From the NCBI RefSeq assembly GCF_036240795.1, contig NZ_CP108454.1:7438001-7502000 (forward strand): DNA of 64,000 bases, in the 5' to 3' direction. This DNA comes from Streptomyces sp. NBC_01268. Lineage in GTDB: Bacteria; Actinomycetota; Actinomycetes; Streptomycetales; Streptomycetaceae. The position numbers and the translations under genes were made by a program. Below the pieces are notes generated by a model. The model was given only the letters and a program-made list of their open reading frames with translations. It did no database searches and was not told the origin of the DNA. Shown piece by piece: positions 8,963 through 18,400 of this stretch. Position 1 is the stretch's first letter; each line of letters starts with the position of its first letter.

Positions 8963-10597
8963 ATGAGTACGAGTGAGGACGGCAGAGCTCTGATCGACGG
9001 CCGGTTCCGGCTGCTGTCCCGGCTGGGCAGCGGCGGCATGGGCACCGTATGGCGCGCACGCGACACCGCCCTGGACCGTGTGGTCGCCCTCAAGGAGGTC
9101 CGCCCGCCCGACCCCGCCGCCGAGGAGGCGCAGCCCGGACTCGCCGCGCAGATGCGCGAACGGGCCGTCCGCGAGGCCCAGGCCCTCGCCCGGCTCTCCC
9201 ATCCGCACGTCGTCACGATCCACCACATCGTCGAGCCCCGGGACGGCTCGCACCCCTGGATCGTCATGGAGCTCGTCGAAGGCCGCTCCGTGCACGAACG
9301 CCTCGACGAGGGCCCGATGCCCGTCCCCGAGGTGCTCGCCCTCGGACGCCAGGTCCTCTCCGCCCTGCGCGCCGCCCACGCCGCGGGCATCCAGCACCGC
9401 GACGTGAAGCCCGCCAACGTCCTGCTCCGCCGCGACGGCAGCGCCGTCCTCACGGACTTCGGCATCGCCGCGCTCGACGAGGCGACCACCCGGCTCACCG
9501 CCTCCGGCGACCTGATCGGCTCGGCCGACTTCATCGCCCCGGAGCGGGTGCGGGGCGAGGAGGGCAACCCGGCCTCCGACCTGTGGTCGCTCGGCATGCT
9601 CCTGTACGTCGCCGCCGAGGGCCACCACCCGCTGCGCCGCGCCACCAGCCTCGCCACCGTCGTCGCCGTGCTCAACGACCCGATCCCGCACCCCGTCAGG
9701 TCCGGCGCGCTGGCACCCGTACTCGCGCGGCTCCTCGTACGGGACCCGGCGCTGCGGCCCGGGGGAGCGGAGCTGGAGCGGCTCCTCGCCGACGCCGAGG
9801 CGGGTGCGCCGGCCGTGCCCGGACCGGCGGCAGGGGCCTTCGGTCCGCCGCCCGGGGCCTTCGGCCCGGCGGACGCCCACCCGGCGTACGCCCACCCGGC
9901 CTACGGCCCGCCGACGCCGGCCGCCGCGCCCCGCGCACCCCTCGCGTCGCGCCGCCGCGCCGTGCTCGTCGCCGTGTCGATCGTCCTGGCGGTCGCGGCA
10001 GTGGGCGTGGTGGTCGACAAGGGCGGCCTCCTCGACCTCGGCGGAAGCGGGAACGGCGGCGGGAAGGGCGGCGCGACACCCTGGTGGACCCCGGCCCCCG
10101 ACACCGCCGGCACCGCGACCGGGACCGCCGAGACCCAGGGCGGCACCCTCCTCACCCCGGCCAACGTCCGGGCCGTCATCGAGGCCTTCCGCAAGGCCGG
10201 CGGCTCCACCACGATGAAGGAGCTGACGATCCACGAGGAGTACGCCCTGGCCTCCATCCCCACCCGGCCCGGGGCGAAGACCTACGACCGCTACGAGTTC
10301 CGCGACGGAGTCGCCCGGAAGACCGGCCCCGGGGGCACCCTCTACGGCGGAGCGGCCGCCGACGACCCGTTCGACGTCTCCGCCATGGCCTGGGACGACC
10401 TTCCCGCCCTGATGAAGCGCGGCGAACGCGAACTGAAGGTGGAGCGGCCGACCTTGCGCTACGTCGTGATCGACCGCTGGACCTTCAACGACGATCGCCC
10501 GACCCTGCGCTACTACCTCATCAACGAGTACAACGCGGTCGGCTACTTCGTCGTCGACAGCAGCGGCAAGGTCGTGGCGAGCCACCCGACCTCCTGA
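8963..10597 (+). CDS. Membrane-anchored Hanks-type Ser/Thr protein kinase
   Basis: 544 residues from ATG. A sequence like TACCAT ends eight bases before the start, so the mRNA may be nearly leaderless. The kinase domain (about 12-280) has a glycine loop GSGGMGTVW, Lys44 in VALKE, catalytic HRD at 145-147 in HRDVKPANVLL, and DFG at 165-167. A Pro/Ala-rich juxtamembrane linker leads to one membrane segment at about 333-351. The extracellular part (about 190 residues) has no motif I recognise. This is the PknB-like topology of a signalling kinase sensing something outside the membrane. It sits between two terminators together with the phospholipase-D-like gene, 32 nt downstream. Confidence 0.92.
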   Translation: MSTSEDGRALIDGRFRLLSRLGSGGMGTVWRARDTALDRVVALKEVRPPDPAAEEAQPGLAAQMRERAVREAQALARLSHPHVVTIHHIVEPRDGSHPWIVMELVEGRSVHERLDEGPMPVPEVLALGRQVLSALRAAHAAGIQHRDVKPANVLLRRDGSAVLTDFGIAALDEATTRLTASGDLIGSADFIAPERVRGEEGNPASDLWSLGMLLYVAAEGHHPLRRATSLATVVAVLNDPIPHPVRSGALAPVLARLLVRDPALRPGGAELERLLADAEAGAPAVPGPAAGAFGPPPGAFGPADAHPAYAHPAYGPPTPAAAPRAPLASRRRAVLVAVSIVLAVAAVGVVVDKGGLLDLGGSGNGGGKGGATPWWTPAPDTAGTATGTAETQGGTLLTPANVRAVIEAFRKAGGSTTMKELTIHEEYALASIPTRPGAKTYDRYEFRDGVARKTGPGGTLYGGAAADDPFDVSAMAWDDLPALMKRGERELKVERPTLRYVVIDRWTFNDDRPTLRYYLINEYNAVGYFVVDSSGKVVASHPTS

Positions 10598-10629
10598 CCC
10601 CCCCCGGCCCCGACAGCGAGGGTCGCGCG

Positions 10630-11823
10630 GTGCTTTCCCCCCACCCCAGAGGAGTGATTCCGATCTTCACAGCAGTACACCGGCGCATAGGCGCGGCCCT
10701 CCTGCTCGCCTCCGCGCTGCTCCTGCCCGGCACCGGCACCGCGGTCGCGGTGGACCCGGTGCCGATCGCCACCGGAGCGGTCTTCAACAACCCGAAGGGG
10801 ACGGCGGCGGAGCAGAACGCCGTCAAGGACCACATCATCGGAGCGGTCCGCGCCACCGAACCCGGCCGCCTCATCCGCGCCGCCCTGTACGCGCTGACCG
10901 ACCAGGGCTACACGGACGCCCTCGCCGACGCGCACGCGCGGGGCGTGAACGTCCGGGTCGTGCTGGACGCGAAGTACAGCGACTCGGCCGCCGCGAAGTC
11001 CCTGATCGGCGCGCTGGGCACGGACAAGTCGGCGCAGTCCTGGGTCGACGTCTGCACGGCGGGCGGCGCCTGCATCGCCGCGGGCGGCGTGAACCCGATC
11101 AACCACAACAAGTTCTTCACCTTCTCGCGGGTCGGCGCCGTGGCGGGCGTCGGGGAGGACGTGGTGATCCAGGCCTCCGCCAACCAGACCGCGGTGAACA
11201 CGGCGAAGTACTGGAACAACGCGTACACCGTCGTCGGCAACACCGACCTGTACACGGCGTACGTGAACTACTTCAACGACCTCGCCGCGGGCGTCAAGAA
11301 CGCGAACTACTACACCACCGCCAAGGTCGGCACCGAGAAGTACTACTTCTTCCCGCAGCAGACGGGTGACGTGATCGTCGACGTCCTGAACAACGTCTCC
11401 TGCACCGGCAACACCACGGTCGGCACCGCCACCCACCGCTCCATCGTCCGCGTCGCCGCCTTCGCCCTCCACCGCGACGCCGTCGCCGACGCGCTCGTCT
11501 CCCTGGCGGCCCAGGGCTGCTCGGTCCAGATCGTGTACGCCGAGAGCAACGAGGTCGCCACGCTGAAGGGCCGCGCCGGCATCACCCTGAAGCAGCTGAA
11601 CACCGCCGACGGCTACCTGCTCCACTCCAAGTACCTTTTGGTCGAGGGCAACTACGCGGGCCACCCCGACACCAAGTGGACCTTCACCGGCTCCCACAAC
11701 CTGGACGAGTCGTCGCTGCGCGAGAACGACGAGGCACTGCTCCGCCTGGAGGGCGACGCGCCGCACGACGCGTACGCGGGGAACTTCGCGTCGCTGCTGA
11801 CGTACGCGGTGCCGGCGGTCTGA
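10630..11823 (+). CDS. Secreted phospholipase-D-like (HKD family) protein
   Basis: About 397 residues if GTG 10630 is used (GAGGG seven bases upstream). GTG 10654 is an alternative but its GAGGAG abuts the codon. A Sec signal peptide is clear (RRIGAALLLASALLLPGTGTAVA). Two HxK half-sites are present, INHNKFFTF and LLHSKYLLV, the second followed by FTGSHNLDESSLRENDEALL, as in the two-lobed PLD superfamily that includes phospholipases, cardiolipin synthases and some nucleases. The spacing to acidic residues is looser than in classical HKD, so substrate is uncertain. It is probably exported and acts on phospholipid or nucleic acid outside the cell. It may be co-transcribed with the kinase and ends at a strong terminator. 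Confidence 0.83.
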   Translation: MLSPHPRGVIPIFTAVHRRIGAALLLASALLLPGTGTAVAVDPVPIATGAVFNNPKGTAAEQNAVKDHIIGAVRATEPGRLIRAALYALTDQGYTDALADAHARGVNVRVVLDAKYSDSAAAKSLIGALGTDKSAQSWVDVCTAGGACIAAGGVNPINHNKFFTFSRVGAVAGVGEDVVIQASANQTAVNTAKYWNNAYTVVGNTDLYTAYVNYFNDLAAGVKNANYYTTAKVGTEKYYFFPQQTGDVIVDVLNNVSCTGNTTVGTATHRSIVRVAAFALHRDAVADALVSLAAQGCSVQIVYAESNEVATLKGRAGITLKQLNTADGYLLHSKYLLVEGNYAGHPDTKWTFTGSHNLDESSLRENDEALLRLEGDAPHDAYAGNFASLLTYAVPAV

Positions 11824-11827
11824 CACG

Positions 11828-11863
11828 CCACAGCCCCTGCCGGGTTCCCGGCAGGGGCTGTGG
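11828..11863. terminator. Strong bidirectional hairpin terminator
   Basis: Perfect 17-bp arms (CCACAGCCCCTGCCGGG and its complement) around TT. It lies between the convergent phospholipase-D-like gene and the immunity candidate, so it can serve both strands. Confidence 0.85.
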
Positions 11864-11877
11864 TCTGGTCCGTATCG

Positions 11878-12447
11878 CTAGGGCCGTGCTTCCGGATGGC
11901 TGTCGAGCCAGCGGCGTGCCGCCGGACTCAACGGGGGCTCATCCGGCTCGTCCATCGCTCCGTCGGCCACCCAGGCGGCGAACCGCCGGAGGACCTGTGA
12001 ACGATGCGGCGCGGTCAGCACCGAGGTGCTGATCGCGTGCTCCCAGGTCGTCGCGAAGCACAGCACGTTCCCGTCGAGCGAGAGCATGCGGAACTCGGGA
12101 CGGCACGGAGCGCTGCCGAGCAGCCCGGCGGCACCCGCGCCCATGATGTCCCACTCGCTCTGCAACTCGACGCAGTGCCAGCGGGAAGGAGCGTTCTCAT
12201 CGGGGCGGAGCGGGAGCAGGAACCTGCGGTCGGTCTCGGAGAACAGTCCTCCCTCGACCGAGAGCCGGTACCAGTCCGCGTTCGCCTTCTCGTGCAGCTG
12301 GGGGTCGTCGACGTCCAGGATGGCCTCGACGCGGCCGTCTTCTGGTGGGCAGCCCGGGGCCTGGCCGGTGATGAGGGGTGGGACGAGCCCTTCGGGCTCA
12401 TCCCACCCTTCCACCAGCCGCAGACCGGCTGCGGCTAGAGATCTCAT
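11878..12447 (-). CDS. Candidate immunity protein for the RHS toxin (unknown family)
   Basis: 189 residues. The ATG overlaps the stop of the RHS gene (ATGA), so it should be translated directly after the toxin. An in-frame upstream GTG/ATG would lie inside the toxin and is less likely. I recognise no family. The sequence is soluble, rich in Asp, Glu, Trp and Leu, without signal peptide or membrane segment. Features include an early EGWDEPEGLVPP stretch, SRWHCVELQSEWDIMGAGAAG in the middle and TTWEHAISTSVLTAPHRSQVLRR later. Position, coupling and acidic cytosolic character are what is expected of an immunity protein binding the toxin tip. The function is inferred from context only. Confidence 0.72.
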   Translation of the reverse strand: MRSLAAAGLRLVEGWDEPEGLVPPLITGQAPGCPPEDGRVEAILDVDDPQLHEKANADWYRLSVEGGLFSETDRRFLLPLRPDENAPSRWHCVELQSEWDIMGAGAAGLLGSAPCRPEFRMLSLDGNVLCFATTWEHAISTSVLTAPHRSQVLRRFAAWVADGAMDEPDEPPLSPAARRWLDSHPEARP

Positions 12448-15400
12448 GAGTGCGCGTTGTACCAACTCTGTGGGGGTCTGTTCCATCTGCCGGGCAATCG
12501 CCCGGCGTATCCGTACTCGAAGATGTTGTTGTAGTCGTGTCCGAGTACGTATCCGACGACACCGTCCTGACGGACCAGGATACGCGTCAGGGTGTTCTCG
12601 CCGTTCGAGCCGGTGTAGATGGTCGCGCCGTACCACTCGTGATTGGTGTTGTACTTCCAGACGTTGCCGGACTTGTAGCGGGCGTCGAACCAGTCGAGCG
12701 CGCCGCCGCTGATCCGCTGGGGGATCGATCCGTTCTCCACACCGTTGACGGTCTGGTGGACTTCCTTCGGGATCTTGCCCCAGTTGGAGGCGTTCTCCTT
12801 CTGGCGTGTCTCCGTGTGCTCAGCGGAGTACGGGTCACGCTCCGTCGGGCACGAGTCGTTGTGGACCAGAGCCGGGGTGGTGCCCGCCAACACGTAGTAC
12901 GTGTGGAGGTCGGCGACGGTGAGGTTGTGGACCCGCTTGTGCTGGGTCCAGCGCTTGACCTCGGTGACCTGGACCCAGGTGCCGGACGAGGTGCGGAGCC
13001 ACTCACCGGCCGTGAGGTCCGTGGCCTTCAGCCACTTGTGCAGCGACGGGACCCAGAAGGGGTGACCGTCGGTCGCGGTGATCTTCTCCTTGGCGTCGCC
13101 CTTGGCGCCGTCGGTGTCGATCGTGATCTCGACGAGGTTCTTCTGGCCCTCACCGATGATCCGGGCGACGACCGGACGGCTCTTCGTGGCCCCCGTCTTC
13201 TCGTCGGTGGTCACGACCTCGTCGCCGAGCTCGATCTTCTCGATGGCCTTGGCCGACCCGTCGGCCATGAGGACCTCGGTGCCCGGAACGAAGCTGTTGC
13301 AGCCGCTCGAACCGCCGCTGTCGGTCTCCTTGCCGCCCGACTTCTTCGGCTCGTCGGCCTTCTTCGACTCCGAGGACTTCGACGACTTGCCGTCACCGTC
13401 GGCCTTCTTGGCCTTCTGCGCCGACGACTTGCCCTGCTTGGCCGCCGTCGCCGCGGCCTCGTCGGCCTTCTTGGCGGCTGCGGCCGCTGCCTCCTGGGCG
13501 GCTCTTCGGGCCGCCGCGGCCTCTTCCTCCAGCTTTCTCGCGCGTTCGGCGGCCTCCTCGATCTGGCGTTTCCACTCGGCCAGGTCCTCGGCGTACTTGG
13601 CCATGGCCTGCTGGTAGCGCTCGACCTTGCGCATGATGTCGCGGGCCAGGGCCAGCTTCGAAGCCCAGCTGTTGAAGGCCTCCCAGGCGCGGTCGAGGGC
13701 CTTCAGGATGCGCTTGGCACGGCCCGCGAAGGGCAGCGCCGCGTCGAGGGCGAGGCCTGCGCAGGCCCAGCCGTCGCCACCGAGGCAGGCCTTGATGTCG
13801 TTGTAGCCGGAGACGTCCTTGAGGATGCCGATGGCGACCTCGAGGGCGACGTCCAGCGCGCTCTTGCCCTGGACCATCTTGGCCCAGGCCTCTTCCGCCG
13901 CTGTGAAGTCCATGACGGGCATCACGGGCGGCGCGATCGAGAGACCGCTCGGGTCCGCGTACGTCACCGGCGAGTTGTTCGCGTAGGCGTACGGGTTCAT
14001 CTGCTTGGGCTCGTTGTAGTCGACCACGGGGTCGACCGAAAGGAAGCGGCCCGTTCCCGGGTCGTACTCCCGAGCGCCCAGATGGACCAGGCCCGTGGAC
14101 TCGTCGACCTCTCCGCCGACGAAGCCCTTCTTGCCCGGCCACACCGACGGCGCAGTGCCGCGCACCTCGCCGAACGGGGTGTACTTGCGCCGCGTGATGG
14201 CCGACGTCGACGTGTCCACGGCAGTGGTGGCCGTGCCGTTCTGGTCGCCCATCAGGTACGACGTGGTGATCACGCCGTCCTTCGCCGTCTTGACCATGCT
14301 GGGGCCGGCGGGGTGGGCGTAGTAGCGCGTGCCCTCCAGCTTGCCCGCCGCGGTCAGCTTGACCTCGGTGCCGGGCAGGTACAGCGTGGTGCCGGACTTC
14401 TCGCGCTTGATCAGGCGGCCGCCGCCGGCGTCGTAGACGAACTCTGTCGAATCGGAGCCCTTGGTGACCTTCGCGAGCCGGCCGGCGAGGTCCCACTCCA
14501 GGTTCTGCGTGTCGCCCTGGATGGTCCGGCTGCGGGTGTTGCCCGCTTCGTCGTAGGTGTAGGACTCGGTGCGCGAGCCGCCCGGGCCGGTCGTGTCGAC
14601 CCGCTGGAGCTGGTTGGCGCGGGCCTGCCCGGGAGTGCCGTAGACGAAGCTGCGGGTGACGTCCTTCGCGGTGTCACCGGTCGGCGAGTGCTGGACCTCC
14701 TTCGTGCGGTTGCCCGCGGCGTCGAAGCTGTACGAGGACCAGTACGGGTTGGCGCCGCCCACCGACGGCGTGGAACCCGGGCCGGACGAGCCGGGCTTGG
14801 CGGCACAGTCGTCCGTGGCGGTCCACGCCTCGTTCATCCGGCGCAGGTAGTCGTACGTGAAGCACTGGACGTCGGGGGTGCCGGTCGAACCCTCCGTGTC
14901 CGTCATCTTCAGGATGTTGCCGACGTCGTCCCGCTCGTACGTCGTGTCGTTGATCCGGCTCGGCGACACCTCGCGGTCGTTGACGGTCCGCAGCACCTCG
15001 CGGGTCTGCTCGTCGTAGAAGTTCGTCGTGTAGACCTGGGAGCCGGCCGGCCCCGCCTCCGTGCGCAGCACGTCGCCCATGGGCGAGTAGTCGACCTTGC
15101 CGACGAACGCCTTCCCTCCGATGCCCATGACGGTGGGCAGCTCGAAGTGGTTGTACGTCTGCGTGGTGATCTCGCTGGGCAGACCGCCCGCCGCCGGCTG
15201 CATCGTCCACGCGGACAGACCGGTGTTCGGCCGGTAGCCGGAGGAGAAGCTGTAGGTGCCGGCGAGTGCGCCCTCCGAGGCAGGGATGGTGATCTTCGAC
15301 CCGGTCGGACGGTACTCCGTGTCGTAGCCGGTGATCTGCGTCGTGTAGGCGTTACCGCCCTCGTAGCGCGTGGAGGAGACCGGCAGGCCGATGGCGCCGG

Positions 15401-18400
15401 GCAGGGTGTCGTACGTGGTCGCCGTCAGCTTCGGACCCGTCACCGAGCCCTCGTGCGTGGCGACGACCCGGCCCAGCACGTCGTACTCGGGCGCGATGGT
15501 CTTGCCCCGGGCGTCGGTCATGGACTCGAGCCGGTCGCCCTGGCCGTACGCCAGCGTCGACGAGCCGTTGTCGGGGTCGGTCTGCTTGACCTTCCGCCCG
15601 CGGAGGTCGTACTCCCAGGACCAACGGTCCCCGGCCTGGTTCACGACCGACGCCAGCATGCCGCGCTGGCTGTAGGAGTACCGCGTGGTGTCGTACGCGC
15701 CGGTCGGCGAGTCCGCCTTGAAGAAGCGCAGCTCCGTCTTGCGGCCGAGGCCGTCCACGAAGGCCCGGGTCGGGGTCTCGCCCTTCGGCGGGTCGACGGT
15801 GATGTTGTCGCCGCCGTAGCTGGTCGTGGTCCGCGAGGTCTCCACGCCGAACTTGCGGGAGATCTGCGCGGTCGCACGGCCGGAGCCGTCGTACTGGGTC
15901 ATCGTCGAGGACGGGACCTCGTTGTCCTTCGGGTCCCACTGGACGCCGGAGGCAGTGCCCTCGGTGTAGTAGGCGCCGTTGCTCTTCCAGACCTGGCCGA
16001 GGCTGTTGTAGAAGGTGTCCGAGATGACCCGGCCACCGCCCAGCGCCTCCATCTGGGTCTGGCGGATGCGCAGGCTCGCGTCGTAGATGTCGTAGCTGGT
16101 GCGGTAGGTGCCGTCGTCCAGCAGGGCCTTGTTGGTGATGACCACCGGGCCGTCGGTGCGGACGTCGTACGAGAACTCGCCGTCCGGCGACTTGCTCAGC
16201 GGGTCGCGGTCCGGGGACCAGACCTTGAGGAGCCGGCCGAGCGGGTCGTAGCGCATGACCTGCTTTCGGCCGTTCGCGTCCGTCTCGGCGAGGACCGAGC
16301 CGCGTCCGAGGTCCGTCTCCGTGGTCTTCGTGTGGCCCAGGGTGTTGGTCGTGACGACCTTGGTCACGATCTGCCCGGAGGCCGGGGTGTACGCGGTCCG
16401 GGTGACCTTGCCGAAGACGTCCGTGGTCGCCGTCGGGCGGCCGTAGGCGTCGTACTCGGCGCTGCCGTCCGTCGTGTACTGCGGCGCGCCGCCCGAGTAG
16501 CCCGAGAGCGACTCGGTGGACTGCACGTTGCCCGCCGCGTCGTAGTGCATCCGCACGTCCGACGTCACGTCCGCCGGACGCGCCACGTCCGTCGCGTCAC
16601 ACGCCTTCGCGACCGACTCCACCCGCTTCTGCCGCGCGATGATCCAGCGCGCCGGGTCCTCGTCGTACTCGTAGCGGGTGCAGCTGTCGTCCGACGGGTC
16701 CGCGATGTCGCCGCGGTTCGAGACCGACTGGGCGAAGCCGCGGTCGTCGTACTCGGTGTGCATCGCCGTGCGGCGCCAGCCGCGGCCGTCGGAGAGGAGG
16801 ATGCGGGAGGCCACGTCCGAGGTCTGCTGGACGTAGGACTGCTGCGGCTCGATGTCCTCCTCGGGGACCGCGCCCTTGCGGAGGCGGGTCGCCGTGGGGC
16901 CGTGGAGCCACGGGGTGTACGTGGTCGCCGCCTCCAGCGGGCCGCCCTCGCCGTCGTACGCCAGGACCTCGCGGGTCTGGCCGGCGAAGAGGCGGTGGTC
17001 CGGGAGCTCGTTGCCCTCGGAGTCCTTGACCTTGACCGTGCGGGTGCCGCCGGAGGGCGTCGCGCGGTCGCCGTCGAGGCCGCGGAAGAACAGCGTCTCG
17101 GTCTGCGAGCGCCGGTCGGGCGCCATGCCGATGAGGGTGCGGACCCGCTCGTAGCCACGCCACTGGGACCAGGTGCGGGTCTTGGGCCGCATCATCTCGG
17201 TCTCGTCGTCGTAGGCCCACGCGGGGTCGCCGAGGAACTGGTACTCGGTGCGCCGCGTCGGCGAGTTGCCGTTGCGGTCCTCCTCCTGGACCCAGTCGAC
17301 GACGTGCTTGTGGAACCAGTCGGTGACGTACAGCTTGCGCTCGCGCGCCGGGTCGTTCGGGTCCGGGATCTCCGTGATCACCGGGTAGCACCGCATCTTG
17401 TTCGTCTCGGGGGACGAGGGCAGGGCGGTGGAGGTGCACTGGGTGTCGGCGTAGTGCGCCAGGATCGTGGATCCGGTCTCCGTGTCGATCGCCTCGACGC
17501 GGTAGCGCTTGTACGGCGGCTTGCCGTCGCCCGTGCCGTCGACCCGGTTGTCGAGCTGCTTGCCGCGGAACTTCACGGGCGGCAGCGGGAGGTCGGAGCC
17601 GTTGCGGCCGGTGTGCCGGATCTCGGACAGCCACAGCGGGTAGTCCGTGCCGTCACCGGTCATCGGGAAGTCCTGGGTGAGCTTCCAGGTGTCGACCGGC
17701 TTGCGCTCGGTGCCGTTCCAGACGGTGGTGGTGACCTCGGCCAGGCGCTTGCGGGTGAAGAAGGTCGGGGTGAACCGGCCCTTACACTCCTCGCCGGAGG
17801 CGCACAGCTGGTCGCCGGGGGTGTCCGGCCACTGCTTGGCGACGTTCCAGTCGACGTCCGGCTTCAGCTTGCCCGGGGCGCAGTCGAAGTCCGCGCTGAC
17901 CAGGCAGCGTTCGAGGACCTCGAAGTCCACCTGGGCCGGGGGCTCGGCGAACAGGTTGTCGCTGCGCAGACCGTACGCGATGTGGTCGAGCCAGCCGGAC
18001 CGGTCGTACGGGCGGGCGGTGGAGCCGCCGGCGATCTGGTAGTTGGAGCCGTAGTAGTTGGTCTCCTTCTCGTACCAGTACGTCATGGCGTTGCCGCGCG
18101 GGTCCACGACGTAGTCGAGGTTCCAGCGGTACGCCTGGTCGCACGCGGCGTTCGCGAAGGTGGCGTTGTAGCAGGGCTCACCGGGGTGGTTGCCGTAGAC
18201 CGGGACGGTCCAGGCGGAGTTGGTCAGCGGCTTGCCCGCGGTCCAGCCGGGGACCCGGTTGAGACCGAAGTAGAACTGGATGCCCTGGGGGTTGGTGAAC
18301 CGCCAGTGGTCACCCTCCTTGTCCCCGTTCTGGGCACCCTGGAGCAGCTCGACCCGGGAGCCGTCGTCCTTGGCCGGACGCCACTTCTTGGTGGTGTCGT

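Noticed and set aside
10630..11823. Phospholipase-D-like protein as an anti-phage nuclease effector
   Set aside because: It has a Sec signal peptide and no partner sensor, so an exported enzyme is more likely.
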